From contig DASYZE010000073.1 in the NCBI GenBank assembly GCA_035946625.1, positions 1-64,000 on the forward strand: 64,000 bases of DNA, given 5' to 3'. The notes under the pieces are model-generated. The model ran no database searches and was not told the origin of the DNA. It was given only the letters and a program-made list of their open reading frames with translations. The stretch is from DASYXZ01 sp035946625 (GTDB lineage Bacteria; Acidobacteriota; Terriglobia; UBA7540). Shown here piece by piece: positions 1 through 8,418 of this stretch (within the stretch, counting starts at the first letter, position 1; each line of letters begins with the position of its first letter). A program made the translations under genes and the position numbers.

Positions 1-206
1 GCAACAAACTCCTCTTCTTTTCCAAACTCGAAAGTGTCTCGGGCATAGTCCCTCCTGTCTTCTGAGCGTAACATATACGTCCAGATACAAGCCACAAAAA
101 AAGACAACCCACAGATAATCACAATTATGTCGCACACCCAAAATCCTTCTGGTGATTGCTTTCTGAGACGTTGAGGTGTATGTTTCCACTCAGGGAGAAC
201 ATCCAT
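1..206 (-). CDS. Small single-span membrane protein, partial (3' end outside window)
   Basis: Reading the minus strand from an ATG at 206, the frame stays open to the window edge (about 68 residues, no stop seen). A polar N-terminus of about 25 residues is followed by one strongly hydrophobic segment (around CDIIVIICG to about residue 45), then a charged tail rich in Arg, Asp and Glu. This is the look of a small bitopic inner-membrane protein with a cytoplasmic tail. An in-frame GTG at 233 is an alternative start. It is divergent from the PilZ gene at 269. I do not recognise a family. The hydrophobic-then-charged pattern supports real coding, but the gene is incomplete. Confidence 0.5.
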   Translation of the reverse strand, partial: MDVLPEWKHTPQRLRKQSPEGFWVCDIIVIICGLSFFVACIWTYMLRSEDRRDYARDTFEFGKEEEFV

Positions 207-268
207 GAGGGAAAATCCGTTGGGCGCGAACACCTTCCATGTCGGCTGAGGTGACACGGTGTTAACTG

Positions 269-667
269 ATGAACTTACATCCAACTGGTGAACGAAAGGT
301 TCGAGGACCACGAATCCATATTCGAAAAAAGGCCGGCGCTGAGCGCCGCAGGTCAGAGCGCTTGCCCCTGGGTATTCCAGTTTTTATACGCGGCATTGAT
401 GGCGATGGCAAAGAGTTTCAGGAATTTACCACGGCCTTCAATATAGGTTCGGGCGGGGCCTTGGTGGCCACCAGGCGGCCCTTGCCTACTTCTTCGCTCA
501 TCTCGATTGAAATTCCATCGGCTCCTTTGCCTCGCATGGCCATTGCTCCCAATTTTATTCGAAATCTTCCCGCTCGATCGGTCACGGTGACCCACAGCGA
601 ACAGTGCTATTTGGTGGGGGTCAAGTTTTCCAAGTCCCTCCATAAGCTGGCCAGGAAGCCTTCCTAA
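269..667 (+). CDS. PilZ domain protein
   Basis: A 132-residue protein with one PilZ domain, the usual bacterial cyclic-di-GMP receptor module. The ligand-binding arginine patch is visible as ERRRSERLP near residue 25, and the second motif as FNIGSGGALV near residue 58. In the family these correspond to RxxxR and (D/N)xSxxG, so the key residues are present. The rest of the domain has the alternating strand pattern expected, ending with YLVGVKF. No other domain is fused, so it probably works as a single-domain adaptor. It lies 17 bp before a secreted GH39 gene in the same direction. Whether c-di-GMP controls polysaccharide turnover here is only a guess from context. Confidence 0.8.
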   Translation: MNLHPTGERKVRGPRIHIRKKAGAERRRSERLPLGIPVFIRGIDGDGKEFQEFTTAFNIGSGGALVATRRPLPTSSLISIEIPSAPLPRMAIAPNFIRNLPARSVTVTHSEQCYLVGVKFSKSLHKLARKPS

Positions 668-684
668 GAGGATTACGCTTTCCC

Positions 685-2355
685 GTGCGGATGAAAGCTT
701 ACGTCGCGATCGCTCTCTTACTATCTCCTCTTCAACTCTTGTCTCAGCCGGCGGTGAGCATTCGCGTGAATGCCAGCGTCACGCAGGGCGCATTCAAACC
801 GAATTGGGCTTACTTTGGGTATGATGAGCCGAATTTCACCTACCTGAAATACGGCCGACAACTTGTTTTCAAGCTCTCGGCAATGAGCCCGGGCCCAGTG
901 CACATCCGCACCCACAATCTTCTGACTACGGGTGACGGGACGCCTGCACTAAAATGGGGATCGACCAACGCTTACACCGAAAACACTTCGGGGCGCGCGG
1001 TGTACGACTGGACGATTCTTGACAAGATTTTCGACACTTATCGCGATGCCGGAATCGTGCCCTACGTCGAAATCGGATTTATGCCCAGGGCCCTGTCCAC
1101 CCATCCCGACCCTTACCAGCACGATTGGCCCCAGGGCTCCATTTTCAATGGGTGGGCCTATCCGCCCAAAGATTACGCAAAATGGGCGGAGTTGGTGCGC
1201 CAGTGGGTGCTTCATTCCGTCAAGCGATACGGGCGCACGTCGGTGGAATCGTGGAATTGGGAAGTTTGGAATGAACCGGATATTGGTTATTGGCAAGGAA
1301 CGCCCGAGGAGTACGACAAGCTCTACGATTACACCGTTGATGCAGTGAAGCGCGCACTGCCCACCGCGCGCGTGGGTGGACCGGGAACCACCAACCCCAG
1401 CAACGCGAAGGCGGCCGGGTTCTTCGGGAATTTCCTGGCGCATTGCGCCCGGGGCAGGAATTACGTGACCGGGAAAACCGGCGCGCCCCTCGACTTTATT
1501 TCTTTTCACGCCAAAGGCAGCGTCAAAATGACCGCCGGGCATGTGCAAATGGATATCCGCCGGCACTTGGCCAATATCGACCAGGGATTCAAAATCGTAT
1601 CGAGTTTTCCGTCATTCCGTCGTCTGCCCATAGTGATCAGCGAGTCTGATCCGGAAGGTTGCGCAGCGTGCTCCGTGGCTGCCCATCCCGAAAACGCCTA
1701 CCGGAACAGCTCTCAGTACGCCAGCTATAACGCGGCGGTGCTCAAGGGCGCGCTTGAACTGGCCCATCGTTACCAAGTCAACCTTCAGGGTGTATTGACG
1801 TGGGCATTCGAGTTTGAAGACAAGCCTTATTTCGCCGGATATCGGGCCTTAACCACGCGGGATATCGATTTGCCGATGCTGAACGGGTTTCGTCTGTTTG
1901 GCCTGATGGGCGGGGAGAGGATCAAGGCGGAGAGCAGCGCTGGGCTGGGCGTGGATTCAATCCTTAGTTCAAGTGCGAGAGGCGCCCCCGATATCAATGT
2001 CCTCGCCACCCGAGGCGGTCGCGAAGTCAGCATCCTGGTGTGGAACTATCAGGACGATGAAGTGGCTGCACCTTCCGCGCCCGTTACTTTGGATGTGGCC
2101 GGCCTGGGCGGCGCGATGCATCAAGTTCTCCTGACGCAATATCAGATTGATGGGAACACCAGCAACGCCTACGCCGCCTGGCAGGAAATGGGTTCGCCGC
2201 CTGAGCCCTCGGCGGAGCAGCACGCCCGGTTGGTGAAGGCAGGGCAACTTCAAATGTCGAACCCTCCGCATTTCCTCAAAGTCGCCGAGGGCAATGTTCA
2301 TATGGAATTCCCGCTTCCGTCGCAAGGCATTACGCTCCTTCAATTGGGGTGGTGA
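685..2355 (+). CDS. Secreted GH39-family glycoside hydrolase (beta-xylosidase-like)
   Basis: A 556-residue protein with a Sec-type signal peptide (about residues 1-21) and a (beta/alpha)8 barrel typical of glycoside hydrolase family 39, whose members are mostly beta-xylosidases and alpha-L-iduronidases. The acid/base glutamate is in VWNEPDIGYW (E197). The likely nucleophile is E320 in VISESDPE, about 120 residues later as usual for clan GH-A. The C-terminal third looks like the beta-sandwich seen in GH39 enzymes. It probably acts on xylose- or uronate-containing glycans outside the cytoplasm. The aldose 1-epimerase gene follows in the same direction. A second GH39 paralogue lies at 53086-54648. 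The exact substrate cannot be told from sequence. Confidence 0.82.
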   Translation: MRMKAYVAIALLLSPLQLLSQPAVSIRVNASVTQGAFKPNWAYFGYDEPNFTYLKYGRQLVFKLSAMSPGPVHIRTHNLLTTGDGTPALKWGSTNAYTENTSGRAVYDWTILDKIFDTYRDAGIVPYVEIGFMPRALSTHPDPYQHDWPQGSIFNGWAYPPKDYAKWAELVRQWVLHSVKRYGRTSVESWNWEVWNEPDIGYWQGTPEEYDKLYDYTVDAVKRALPTARVGGPGTTNPSNAKAAGFFGNFLAHCARGRNYVTGKTGAPLDFISFHAKGSVKMTAGHVQMDIRRHLANIDQGFKIVSSFPSFRRLPIVISESDPEGCAACSVAAHPENAYRNSSQYASYNAAVLKGALELAHRYQVNLQGVLTWAFEFEDKPYFAGYRALTTRDIDLPMLNGFRLFGLMGGERIKAESSAGLGVDSILSSSARGAPDINVLATRGGREVSILVWNYQDDEVAAPSAPVTLDVAGLGGAMHQVLLTQYQIDGNTSNAYAAWQEMGSPPEPSAEQHARLVKAGQLQMSNPPHFLKVAEGNVHMEFPLPSQGITLLQLGW

Positions 2356-2639
2356 ATCTTCAATGACGATAGAAGCGGAGTTGGCGAACCGGCGACAACG
2401 GCTGAAAGTTTTTTTGTGGGGGCCATTTTTCATCATGGACTTTGAGGGAATCCGGTATAACATTTGGGGCCAGAGAAGTGAAAGGTTTTGAACGCCGTGG
2501 AAAAGTTTATGCGGCTGATCCCGAATTTCAAACGCGATCTTCTCCGTGCCCTGCACGGAATTATAGTTCGGGAGAAACCGTTCGCAATTTCGATGCGGTG
2601 ACGGATTATTGTGTGTCTGGCAAATTTGAAGGAGAAATC

Positions 2640-3785
2640 ATGACGCATCCTAAGTATATTGTCTGGTTGGCATCTTCGCTGCTCGGCGTGGTGGCGGTTT
2701 TAGGCGCGCCCGGGCCCAAGGCAAAGCCAGGCATCACGAAAATCATATTTGGCAAGACTCCGGAGGGACAAGTGGGCGACCTATATACGCTGACCAACGT
2801 GAACGGGATGCAAGTGGGCATTACGAACTATGGAGGCCGGGTGGTCTCGATACTGGTTCCCGACCGGCACGGCAAAATGGCCGACGTGGTGATCGGGTTC
2901 GATCATCTCGACGGCTACCTGGGCACCAACCCCTACTTCGGCGCCCTGATTGGGCGCTACGGAAATAGAATCGCCAAGGCCCGATTCAAGCTGGACGGCG
3001 TCGAGTACAAATTGGCGGCAAACAACGGCCCCAACAGCCTGCACGGAGGCAACAAAGGTTTTGATAAAGTCTTCTGGACGGTGCGGGAATCCTCAAAAAA
3101 TCCTCCCGCACTCGATTTGACGTACGTCAGCAAGGACGGTGAAGAGGGCTATCCGGGCACATTGACCGTCAGAGTGGTTTACACACTCGAACCCAACAAT
3201 GCGCTTCGCATCGATTACCACGCCACCACGGACAAAGACACGGTCCTGAATTTGACCAATCACTCTTACTTCAACCTGGCGGGCGAGGGGAATGGCGACA
3301 TTTTAAAGCAGGTCATGATGATCAACGCCGACCGCTTTACTCCGGTGGACGCGAATTTGATTCCCACCGGCGAGCTGGCCAGGGTTGAAGGTACACCTCT
3401 TGATTTCCGCAAGCCCACCCCCATCGGAGCGCGCATCAATAATGACAACCAACAGTTAAAATTGGCCGGAGGGTACGACCACAACTTTGTCCTGAACCGG
3501 ACCGGGTCCGGACCGTCGCTGGCCGCGCGGGCCCTCGACCCCGAGTCCGGGCGCGAGTTGGAAGTGCTGACCACGCAGCCGGGAATCCAGTTTTATACCG
3601 GCAATTTCCTCGACGGAACCATCCAAGGGAAGGGGGGAAAGGCGATCACACGCCGGTCCGCATTTTGCCTGGAGACCCAACACTTTCCGGATTCCCCGAA
3701 CCATCCCAAATTCCCGACTTCGGAGTTGAAGCCGGGGCAGACGTACCATTACGTCACAGTCTACAAATTTTCCACGCTCAAGTGA
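2640..3785 (+). CDS. galM: Aldose 1-epimerase (mutarotase), exported
   Basis: A GalM-family protein of 381 residues that interconverts alpha and beta anomers of aldoses. The start at 2640 is chosen because a GAAGGAG motif sits just upstream; the frame is open further back to 2442 but that part has no family character. The N-terminus is hydrophobic (WLASSLLGVVAVLGAP) and probably a signal peptide, so the enzyme may act in the periplasm. Family motifs are visible: GRYGNRIA, NSLHGGNKGFDK, NHSYFNLAG and the C-terminal CLETQHFPDSPN. The preceding GH39 enzyme would release sugars that this mutarotase can equilibrate, an inference from adjacency. Length is normal for exported GalM proteins. Confidence 0.9.
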   Translation: MTHPKYIVWLASSLLGVVAVLGAPGPKAKPGITKIIFGKTPEGQVGDLYTLTNVNGMQVGITNYGGRVVSILVPDRHGKMADVVIGFDHLDGYLGTNPYFGALIGRYGNRIAKARFKLDGVEYKLAANNGPNSLHGGNKGFDKVFWTVRESSKNPPALDLTYVSKDGEEGYPGTLTVRVVYTLEPNNALRIDYHATTDKDTVLNLTNHSYFNLAGEGNGDILKQVMMINADRFTPVDANLIPTGELARVEGTPLDFRKPTPIGARINNDNQQLKLAGGYDHNFVLNRTGSGPSLAARALDPESGRELEVLTTQPGIQFYTGNFLDGTIQGKGGKAITRRSAFCLETQHFPDSPNHPKFPTSELKPGQTYHYVTVYKFSTLK

Positions 3786-3811
3786 GGCGCTTGACCATTC
3801 GATTTGAAATC

Positions 3812-3855
3812 CGCCGTGCGTTCCGAAATGTTTCATGAAACACACGGCGCTTTAT
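3812..3855 (+). terminator. Nested inverted repeat after galM, possible terminator
   Basis: The outer arms CGCCGTG (3812-3818) and CACGGCG (3843-3849) are complementary and enclose a second palindrome, TGTTTCATGAAACA. A short T-rich stretch (CTTTATGG) follows. The position 27 bp after the galM stop fits a transcription terminator, but the loop is long and the T tract short. Confidence 0.4.
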
Positions 3856-4015
3856 GGCTGCGTCAGCTTTCCATGTTTTTGATATCGTGATTACTTTCTA
3901 GTGGCTCCTTGGCTTGCACGTGTGCCTGGGATTCACTTTATGGGAGTTTTAAAAGAGATGATAGAATTCCGTCGTAAATCATCTTGTAAACCAGATGAGA
4001 AAGAGGAAGGTTCTC

Positions 4016-5419
4016 ATGCCTAAAAGGAAAGGGAAGCAGAAGAGAGAGGAGGTTGGAGCGGGAATTCATTCCCGGTTTAGGCAGCCCGATGTGAAGGTAG
4101 GTCTGGTCGGCTTGGGCTACGTCGGACTGCCTCTGGCGCTGTTGTTCGCGCGCAGGGGCCTGCGAACGACCGGGTTTGACATTGATGCGGCCAAGATTGA
4201 GAAGCTGGAGCGGGGCGAGACTTACATCCGCCATATTCCGGCGGCCGACATTCAGGCCCAGCTCAAGGCGAAGCTCTTCCGGGCCAGCTCAGACTTTAAC
4301 GGGCTGAAGGAAATGGACGCCATCATCATCTGCGTGCCCACGCCCCTGGACGAGCATCGCGAGCCCGACCTCTCTTATATCCGCAATACCGCGGAAGCGA
4401 TTGGAGCCCACCTGCACGCAGGCCAACTGGTGGTGCTGGAGAGCACGACTTATCCGGGAACCACGGAAGATTTGGTGTTGCCGATTCTGGAGCGCTCGGG
4501 GCTGCACTGCGCCATTCAGCCTTACGAGGTGGTGGACAACAAAGTGGAAGTAAGCGGCGGGGCGGGGAATTTTCTGCTGGCGTTCTCGCCCGAGCGGGAA
4601 GATCCGGGCAACCAAGTCTTTAAGACGCACCAGATTCCCAAGGTCATGGGCGGGGTGAACGCGGCGAGCGCGTGGGCGGCCCAGGCCTTGTACGGGCAGG
4701 TGTTTGATCGGACCAAGTTGCTGAGCTCTTCGCGGGCAGCGGAGATGGGCAAACTGTTGGAAAATATTTACCGCTGCGTGAATATCGCGCTGGTGAACGA
4801 GATGAAGCAGGTTTGCATGCGGATGGGGATCGACATTTGGGAAGTGATCGAGGCCGCCAAGACGAAGCCGTTCGGGTTCACGCCGTTTTATCCGGGCCCC
4901 GGGCTTGGAGGCCACTGCATTCCCATCGATCCCTTTTACCTGACGTGGAAGGCGAGGGAATTCGATGTGCCCACCCGATTCATTGAGCTGGCCGGGGAAG
5001 TGAACTCCGCCATGCCGGAGTTCGTGATCAACGCGCTGGCGGAAGCATTGAACCAGCGCAAACAGTGCCTGGGAGCGGTGCGGGTGTTGGTGTTGGGCGT
5101 GGCCTATAAGAAAGATATCGACGATTTGCGCGAGTCGCCGTCTTTGCGCATCATGAAATTGTTGCAGGCGCGCGGAGCGCACGTGGATTATAACGATCCT
5201 TATTTTCCGCGCCTTCACAAAATGCGCCATTACGATTTCAAACTCGCGTCGGTGGACCTCACCCCGGCCACACTGGCTGCCTATGACGCGGTGGTGATTT
5301 CAACCGCCCACTCGAGCTACGACTTTGACGAAATTGTCCGCCATAGCCGGCTGGTGATCGATACACGCAACGCCACCAGCCAGGTGAAAGTAGACCGCGA
5401 GAAGATCGTCAAGTGCTGA
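4016..5419 (+). CDS. UDP-glucose/GDP-mannose-type nucleotide-sugar dehydrogenase (UDP-GlcNAc/ManNAc dehydrogenase-like)
   Basis: A 467-residue four-electron NAD-dependent dehydrogenase that oxidises C6 of a UDP-sugar to a uronate. The N-terminal Rossmann motif is VGLVGLGYVGLPLA. The catalytic cysteine is C301 in GGHCIPIDPFY, and ESTTYPGTTE and SPERxDPG are also present. These features and the length match the UDP-N-acetylhexosamine branch (WbpA/WecC/TviB type) better than UDP-glucose dehydrogenase. The start at 4016 is preferred over an ATG at 3995 because AGGAAGG lies 5 bp before it. The last bases overlap the GTG start of a DegT aminotransferase, so the two are translationally coupled. Together they point to synthesis of an amino-uronic acid for a surface polysaccharide, an inference. 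Confidence 0.85.
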   Translation: MPKRKGKQKREEVGAGIHSRFRQPDVKVGLVGLGYVGLPLALLFARRGLRTTGFDIDAAKIEKLERGETYIRHIPAADIQAQLKAKLFRASSDFNGLKEMDAIIICVPTPLDEHREPDLSYIRNTAEAIGAHLHAGQLVVLESTTYPGTTEDLVLPILERSGLHCAIQPYEVVDNKVEVSGGAGNFLLAFSPEREDPGNQVFKTHQIPKVMGGVNAASAWAAQALYGQVFDRTKLLSSSRAAEMGKLLENIYRCVNIALVNEMKQVCMRMGIDIWEVIEAAKTKPFGFTPFYPGPGLGGHCIPIDPFYLTWKAREFDVPTRFIELAGEVNSAMPEFVINALAEALNQRKQCLGAVRVLVLGVAYKKDIDDLRESPSLRIMKLLQARGAHVDYNDPYFPRLHKMRHYDFKLASVDLTPATLAAYDAVVISTAHSSYDFDEIVRHSRLVIDTRNATSQVKVDREKIVKC

Positions 5420-6540
5420 GCGGAGGTATTCCCATTCACAAAATACCAATCGCCCAGGTCCGGCTGGACCGGCGCGAGTTGCTGGCGGTGGAAAGGGTTC
5501 TCAAAAGCGGCCACCTCCGACAAGGGACGGTGACCAAGGATTTTGAACGGCGGTTTGCACGAGCCGTTGGCGCCCGGTACGCCGTGGCGGTCAACTCCGG
5601 AACGGCGGCGCTTTTTCTTGCCTACCGAGTGATGCTTGAGCCGGGCGACGAAGTGATTGTGCCTGACTTCACTTTTGCCGCCACCGCGTCCATGGTGGTC
5701 GCCGCTGGAGCCACCCCCGTCTTCGCCGACGTTGACCCCAGGACGTTTAACCTCGAGCCCAAAGATGTGGAGCGAAGAATCACCCGCCGCACGCGCGCCT
5801 TGGTTCCCGTCCACTTGTTCGGGTATCCGGCGGACATTCCCAGGCTCATGGCGATTGCGCACCGGCACAAGTTACGGTTAATCTGGGACGCTGCGCAGGC
5901 GCATGGATCCTGCTTTCAGGGCCGCGACGTCGGCTCATTTCCCGATGTGGTTTGCTATTCGTTTTATCCCTCCAAAAACATGACCACCGGGGAAGGGGGG
6001 ATGCTTGCCACTTCGGACCCGGCCCTCGCCAGGGAGTTCAGACTGCTGCGATCGCATGGCGAGGAAGGGCGATATTCCCATGTCCGCATCGGATTTAATT
6101 TCCGCATGACGGATGTGGCCGCGGCGCTCGGCCGCACTCAACTGGCCAAACTTTCCTCCGCGGTCCGCAAGCGCAGGAGAAATGCCGCGACACTATCCCG
6201 CGGCCTCAGGGGAATACCCGGCCTCGCCATTCCGGTGGTCGCCCCAGGTATTTTGCCGGCCTTCAATTTGTTTACGGTTGTCATCGATCCAGAACAAATG
6301 AGAATGTCGCGAGATGACTTTCAAAACGCGCTTGCCCGGCACGGTGTGGCAAGCTCAATCCATTACCCGCTCCCACTTCACCGCCAGTCTGTTTTTATCG
6401 GAAAGGGAAGCGATTCGGATTACCTGGTGAGCACCAGGTTGGCGACGACCGTGCTTTCATTGCCAGTCCATCCCGGATTAAGTGAGAAAGACTTGAAACG
6501 CATAATTCGAGCGGTGCGTGTGGTGGCGGGCGCGAAGTAA
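5413..6540 (+). CDS. DegT/DnrJ/EryC1/StrS-family sugar aminotransferase
   Basis: A 375-residue PLP-dependent aminotransferase that converts a keto nucleotide sugar to an amino sugar. The Schiff-base lysine is K188 in SFYPSKNMTTGEGGM, and the family motifs NSGTAALFLAY, GDEVIVPDFTFAAT and IWDAAQAHG are all present. The start is GTG at 5413, overlapping the upstream dehydrogenase by 7 bp; no better start follows. The pair resembles part of the 2,3-diamino-uronate (Wbp) pathway, but the oxidoreductase (WbpB) and acetyltransferase (WbpD) steps are not next to it. The gene is intact and of normal length. Confidence 0.85.
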   Translation: MLSGGIPIHKIPIAQVRLDRRELLAVERVLKSGHLRQGTVTKDFERRFARAVGARYAVAVNSGTAALFLAYRVMLEPGDEVIVPDFTFAATASMVVAAGATPVFADVDPRTFNLEPKDVERRITRRTRALVPVHLFGYPADIPRLMAIAHRHKLRLIWDAAQAHGSCFQGRDVGSFPDVVCYSFYPSKNMTTGEGGMLATSDPALAREFRLLRSHGEEGRYSHVRIGFNFRMTDVAAALGRTQLAKLSSAVRKRRRNAATLSRGLRGIPGLAIPVVAPGILPAFNLFTVVIDPEQMRMSRDDFQNALARHGVASSIHYPLPLHRQSVFIGKGSDSDYLVSTRLATTVLSLPVHPGLSEKDLKRIIRAVRVVAGAK

Positions 6541-7003
6541 GCATGAAAGTCCTTGCTGGAATTCTGAATTCCAACTAGGTTTGCCAATGCTTTGCCTGCT
6601 GCTCCGTATCCGGCGATGCCGATAATCATCACTCAACCTCTGTCTTGAAGCGAGTTCTGCTGCGTCCATTCCCGCTCCACTGGGCAACCGCCGCGCGAGG
6701 CAGGGAAGTCAAAGCAAGTTACTCCACGCCCCCCCTTGCCTTTGTCCATCCTCCGCATCACGCTGACTTGAATTTCATCACGATTTGATATCTGTCCTCC
6801 TCCGGCTCTCCCATCGCAGCTTTTCCGCTTTCGCTCCCTCAAAATCCGTTCCTTCCCGCTGAATATCATGTCCCCCAAGCCAGTCGGACCCCGCGTTACA
6901 AAGTGTGGTCTGGGAGCTAATTCAAGCGCGCTTGAATAATGCCCTGCGGGAACCTCCACCTCCGCCCCTGGGCAAATAATCGCTTGGAAAGGAGGTGACG
7001 ACT
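6541..7003. other. Intergenic stretch with possible gene remnants
   Basis: No complete gene is visible. Just after the aminotransferase stop lies a perfect inverted repeat, TGGAATTC-T-GAATTCCA (6557-6573), which is also two 7-bp steps. On the minus strand, starting at 6632, a short frame opens with MMIIGIAGYGAAGKALANLV, which looks like the first nucleotide-binding turn of a Rossmann protein and then loses similarity. It may be the stump of a deleted polysaccharide gene. The reading is weak and I see nothing else. Confidence 0.3.
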
Positions 7004-7066
7004 ATGGTAATGTATCCAGACGGAGAAAGGCTTGGAAATCCATTTCCGATCCCGCCCGCGGCCTGA
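7004..7066 (+). CDS. 20-residue ORF with a near-perfect Shine-Dalgarno (leader or small protein)
   Basis: A 21-codon frame, ATG at 7004 to TGA at 7066, is preceded by AAAGGAGGTGA, complementary to the 3' end of 16S rRNA over about ten bases and well spaced from the ATG. The peptide begins MVMYPDGERLG and ends in a Pro-rich tail. This is by far the strongest ribosome binding site seen in the window, in a 590-bp gap where nothing else is translated. It lies 65 bp before a two-gene membrane operon. It may be a regulatory leader peptide or an independent small protein. No known family. Confidence 0.45.
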   Translation: MVMYPDGERLGNPFPIPPAA

Positions 7067-7131
7067 ATTGAGCATAGCCCGGAACTGGGGGGCGGTCAGC
7101 GGAATTCCACCGCCCTTCCGGGACTGGCTCC

Positions 7132-7893
7132 ATGAAATCTGCTGCCACCGTGGTGGGCATTATTGCCATAACTCTTGAGGCCGGATTGCTTTTCAGGGCC
7201 TGGAGGGAAAGATTCCTTTCTCAATTTCCCCTTTTCTATTCTTATGTGACTTATGTTCTGACGTGGTCGCTGATTACTTTTCCCATTTACTTTTTAGTGC
7301 CCCGGATTTATCCAAGCGTGTACTGGTTTTTTTATTTGATGATGATTACGGCGGAATTTGCCGTCATCGCCGAGGCCTCGGATCATATTTTTTCGACCTA
7401 TCCGATGATCCGCCGGCTCGGCCGCCTGCTGACCGGAGCCATTTGTCTGTTCCTATTCGCAGTTTATGTTATTCCTCCCCTGACCCTAAACCAGCCTTCG
7501 GGGAAGGCGTTAATCGAATTGTATAAAAGAATGTCTTTGACCAAGGCTGTGCTGATCATCGCTCTTCTGGCGGTGGCCCGCCTGTACAAGCTTCAAGTGG
7601 GGCGAAACGTTTCTGGATTGATGCTGGGCTTTATTGCATTTCTTGCCGTCAACATAGCGAATGCCTCCCTCGTCCAAAGCTACGGGTGGGCGGTGTACTT
7701 CAAGGCTTATACCTTGATTGAGCCCCTAGCCTTTGTTCTGGCATTATCCATTTGGTGCGTCGCCTTGTGGCGATACGAGCCGGTACTAGCCGCCCGGGGC
7801 CGGTTCTCTCATAATGGCGCGGCTGTTTCAGACCCTCTCGCGGACCGGTTGGGAAGGTACGACGCCGAGCTTTCCAGGTTGTTTCGAAGATGA
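7132..7893 (+). CDS. Multi-pass membrane protein of unknown function
   Basis: A 253-residue integral membrane protein with about seven hydrophobic segments, starting at the N-terminus (AATVVGIIAITLEAGLLF) and spread to about residue 210; the C-terminal 40 residues are polar and probably cytoplasmic. There are no catalytic motifs I recognise. It overlaps the next gene by 4 bp (ATGA), so the two are translated as a pair. It is preceded by a small ORF with a strong ribosome binding site. Proteins with this layout are, to my knowledge, common in Acidobacteriota genomes but uncharacterised. Coding is supported by consistent hydrophobic periodicity and codon use. Confidence 0.7.
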   Translation: MKSAATVVGIIAITLEAGLLFRAWRERFLSQFPLFYSYVTYVLTWSLITFPIYFLVPRIYPSVYWFFYLMMITAEFAVIAEASDHIFSTYPMIRRLGRLLTGAICLFLFAVYVIPPLTLNQPSGKALIELYKRMSLTKAVLIIALLAVARLYKLQVGRNVSGLMLGFIAFLAVNIANASLVQSYGWAVYFKAYTLIEPLAFVLALSIWCVALWRYEPVLAARGRFSHNGAAVSDPLADRLGRYDAELSRLFRR

Positions 7894-8405
7894 TGCTTTT
7901 TGGCTATCTCACTCTCGCGGTCCTTATCATCGCATTGGCCATACTTCTAACGCGCCAGGGCAACGGGCGGATGCCGGCGTTTTCTCACCGTGAGAAGGAA
8001 TGCGGCACCGTCCTTCTGGACGATATGGCCTTGGATCTTGCCGAACGGATATTTGATCCCGGCGATTATCGCTGGCTGAATGATGAAATAGGGTTTCCCG
8101 CACTCGCCTGTGAGCTTAGTCGCCAGCGAAAAGCAATGGCTTTGGCGTGGCTGCGCTGTTTGCGCGCCTCGTTCAATGAACTGGTTCGCGCGCCGCGTTC
8201 CGCCGGGATACCGGGTGGTGACGACGGCGGATCGACCGGATGGGCGATGACCTTCCACACACTCCGGTTCCAATTGTTATTGACCTACGCGATGATGGTG
8301 GTGTGGATGTTCGGGCCTTACACTCGCATCGCCCCTTCCTTTGGTCGGTTGCGCCCGCTTTTGAGCGGCGGTCCACCGAAAGAGCGATACGGAGTGCGTG
8401 CGTGA
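7890..8405 (+). CDS. Hypothetical membrane-anchored protein
   Basis: A 171-residue protein with an N-terminal membrane anchor (LFGYLTLAVLIIALAILL), a soluble middle part containing FDPGDYRWLND and a Cys-containing helix, and a second hydrophobic segment near residues 125-145. The start overlaps the upstream membrane gene by 4 bp, so the two probably act together. It is convergent with argH, with 13 bp between the stop codons. I do not recognise a family. The DxxDYxWL-type motif is the best handle for a remote homology search. Confidence 0.65.
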   Translation: MMLFGYLTLAVLIIALAILLTRQGNGRMPAFSHREKECGTVLLDDMALDLAERIFDPGDYRWLNDEIGFPALACELSRQRKAMALAWLRCLRASFNELVRAPRSAGIPGGDDGGSTGWAMTFHTLRFQLLLTYAMMVVWMFGPYTRIAPSFGRLRPLLSGGPPKERYGVRA

Positions 8406-8418
8406 ATCAAGGCGCCCT

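Noticed and set aside
2442..2639. Aldose epimerase extended upstream to 2442
   Set aside because: No family similarity upstream; a GAAGGAG motif and signal peptide fix the start at 2640.
6633..6959. 108-residue minus-strand ORF
   Set aside because: Charged low-complexity product without motifs and no ribosome binding site; probably non-coding.
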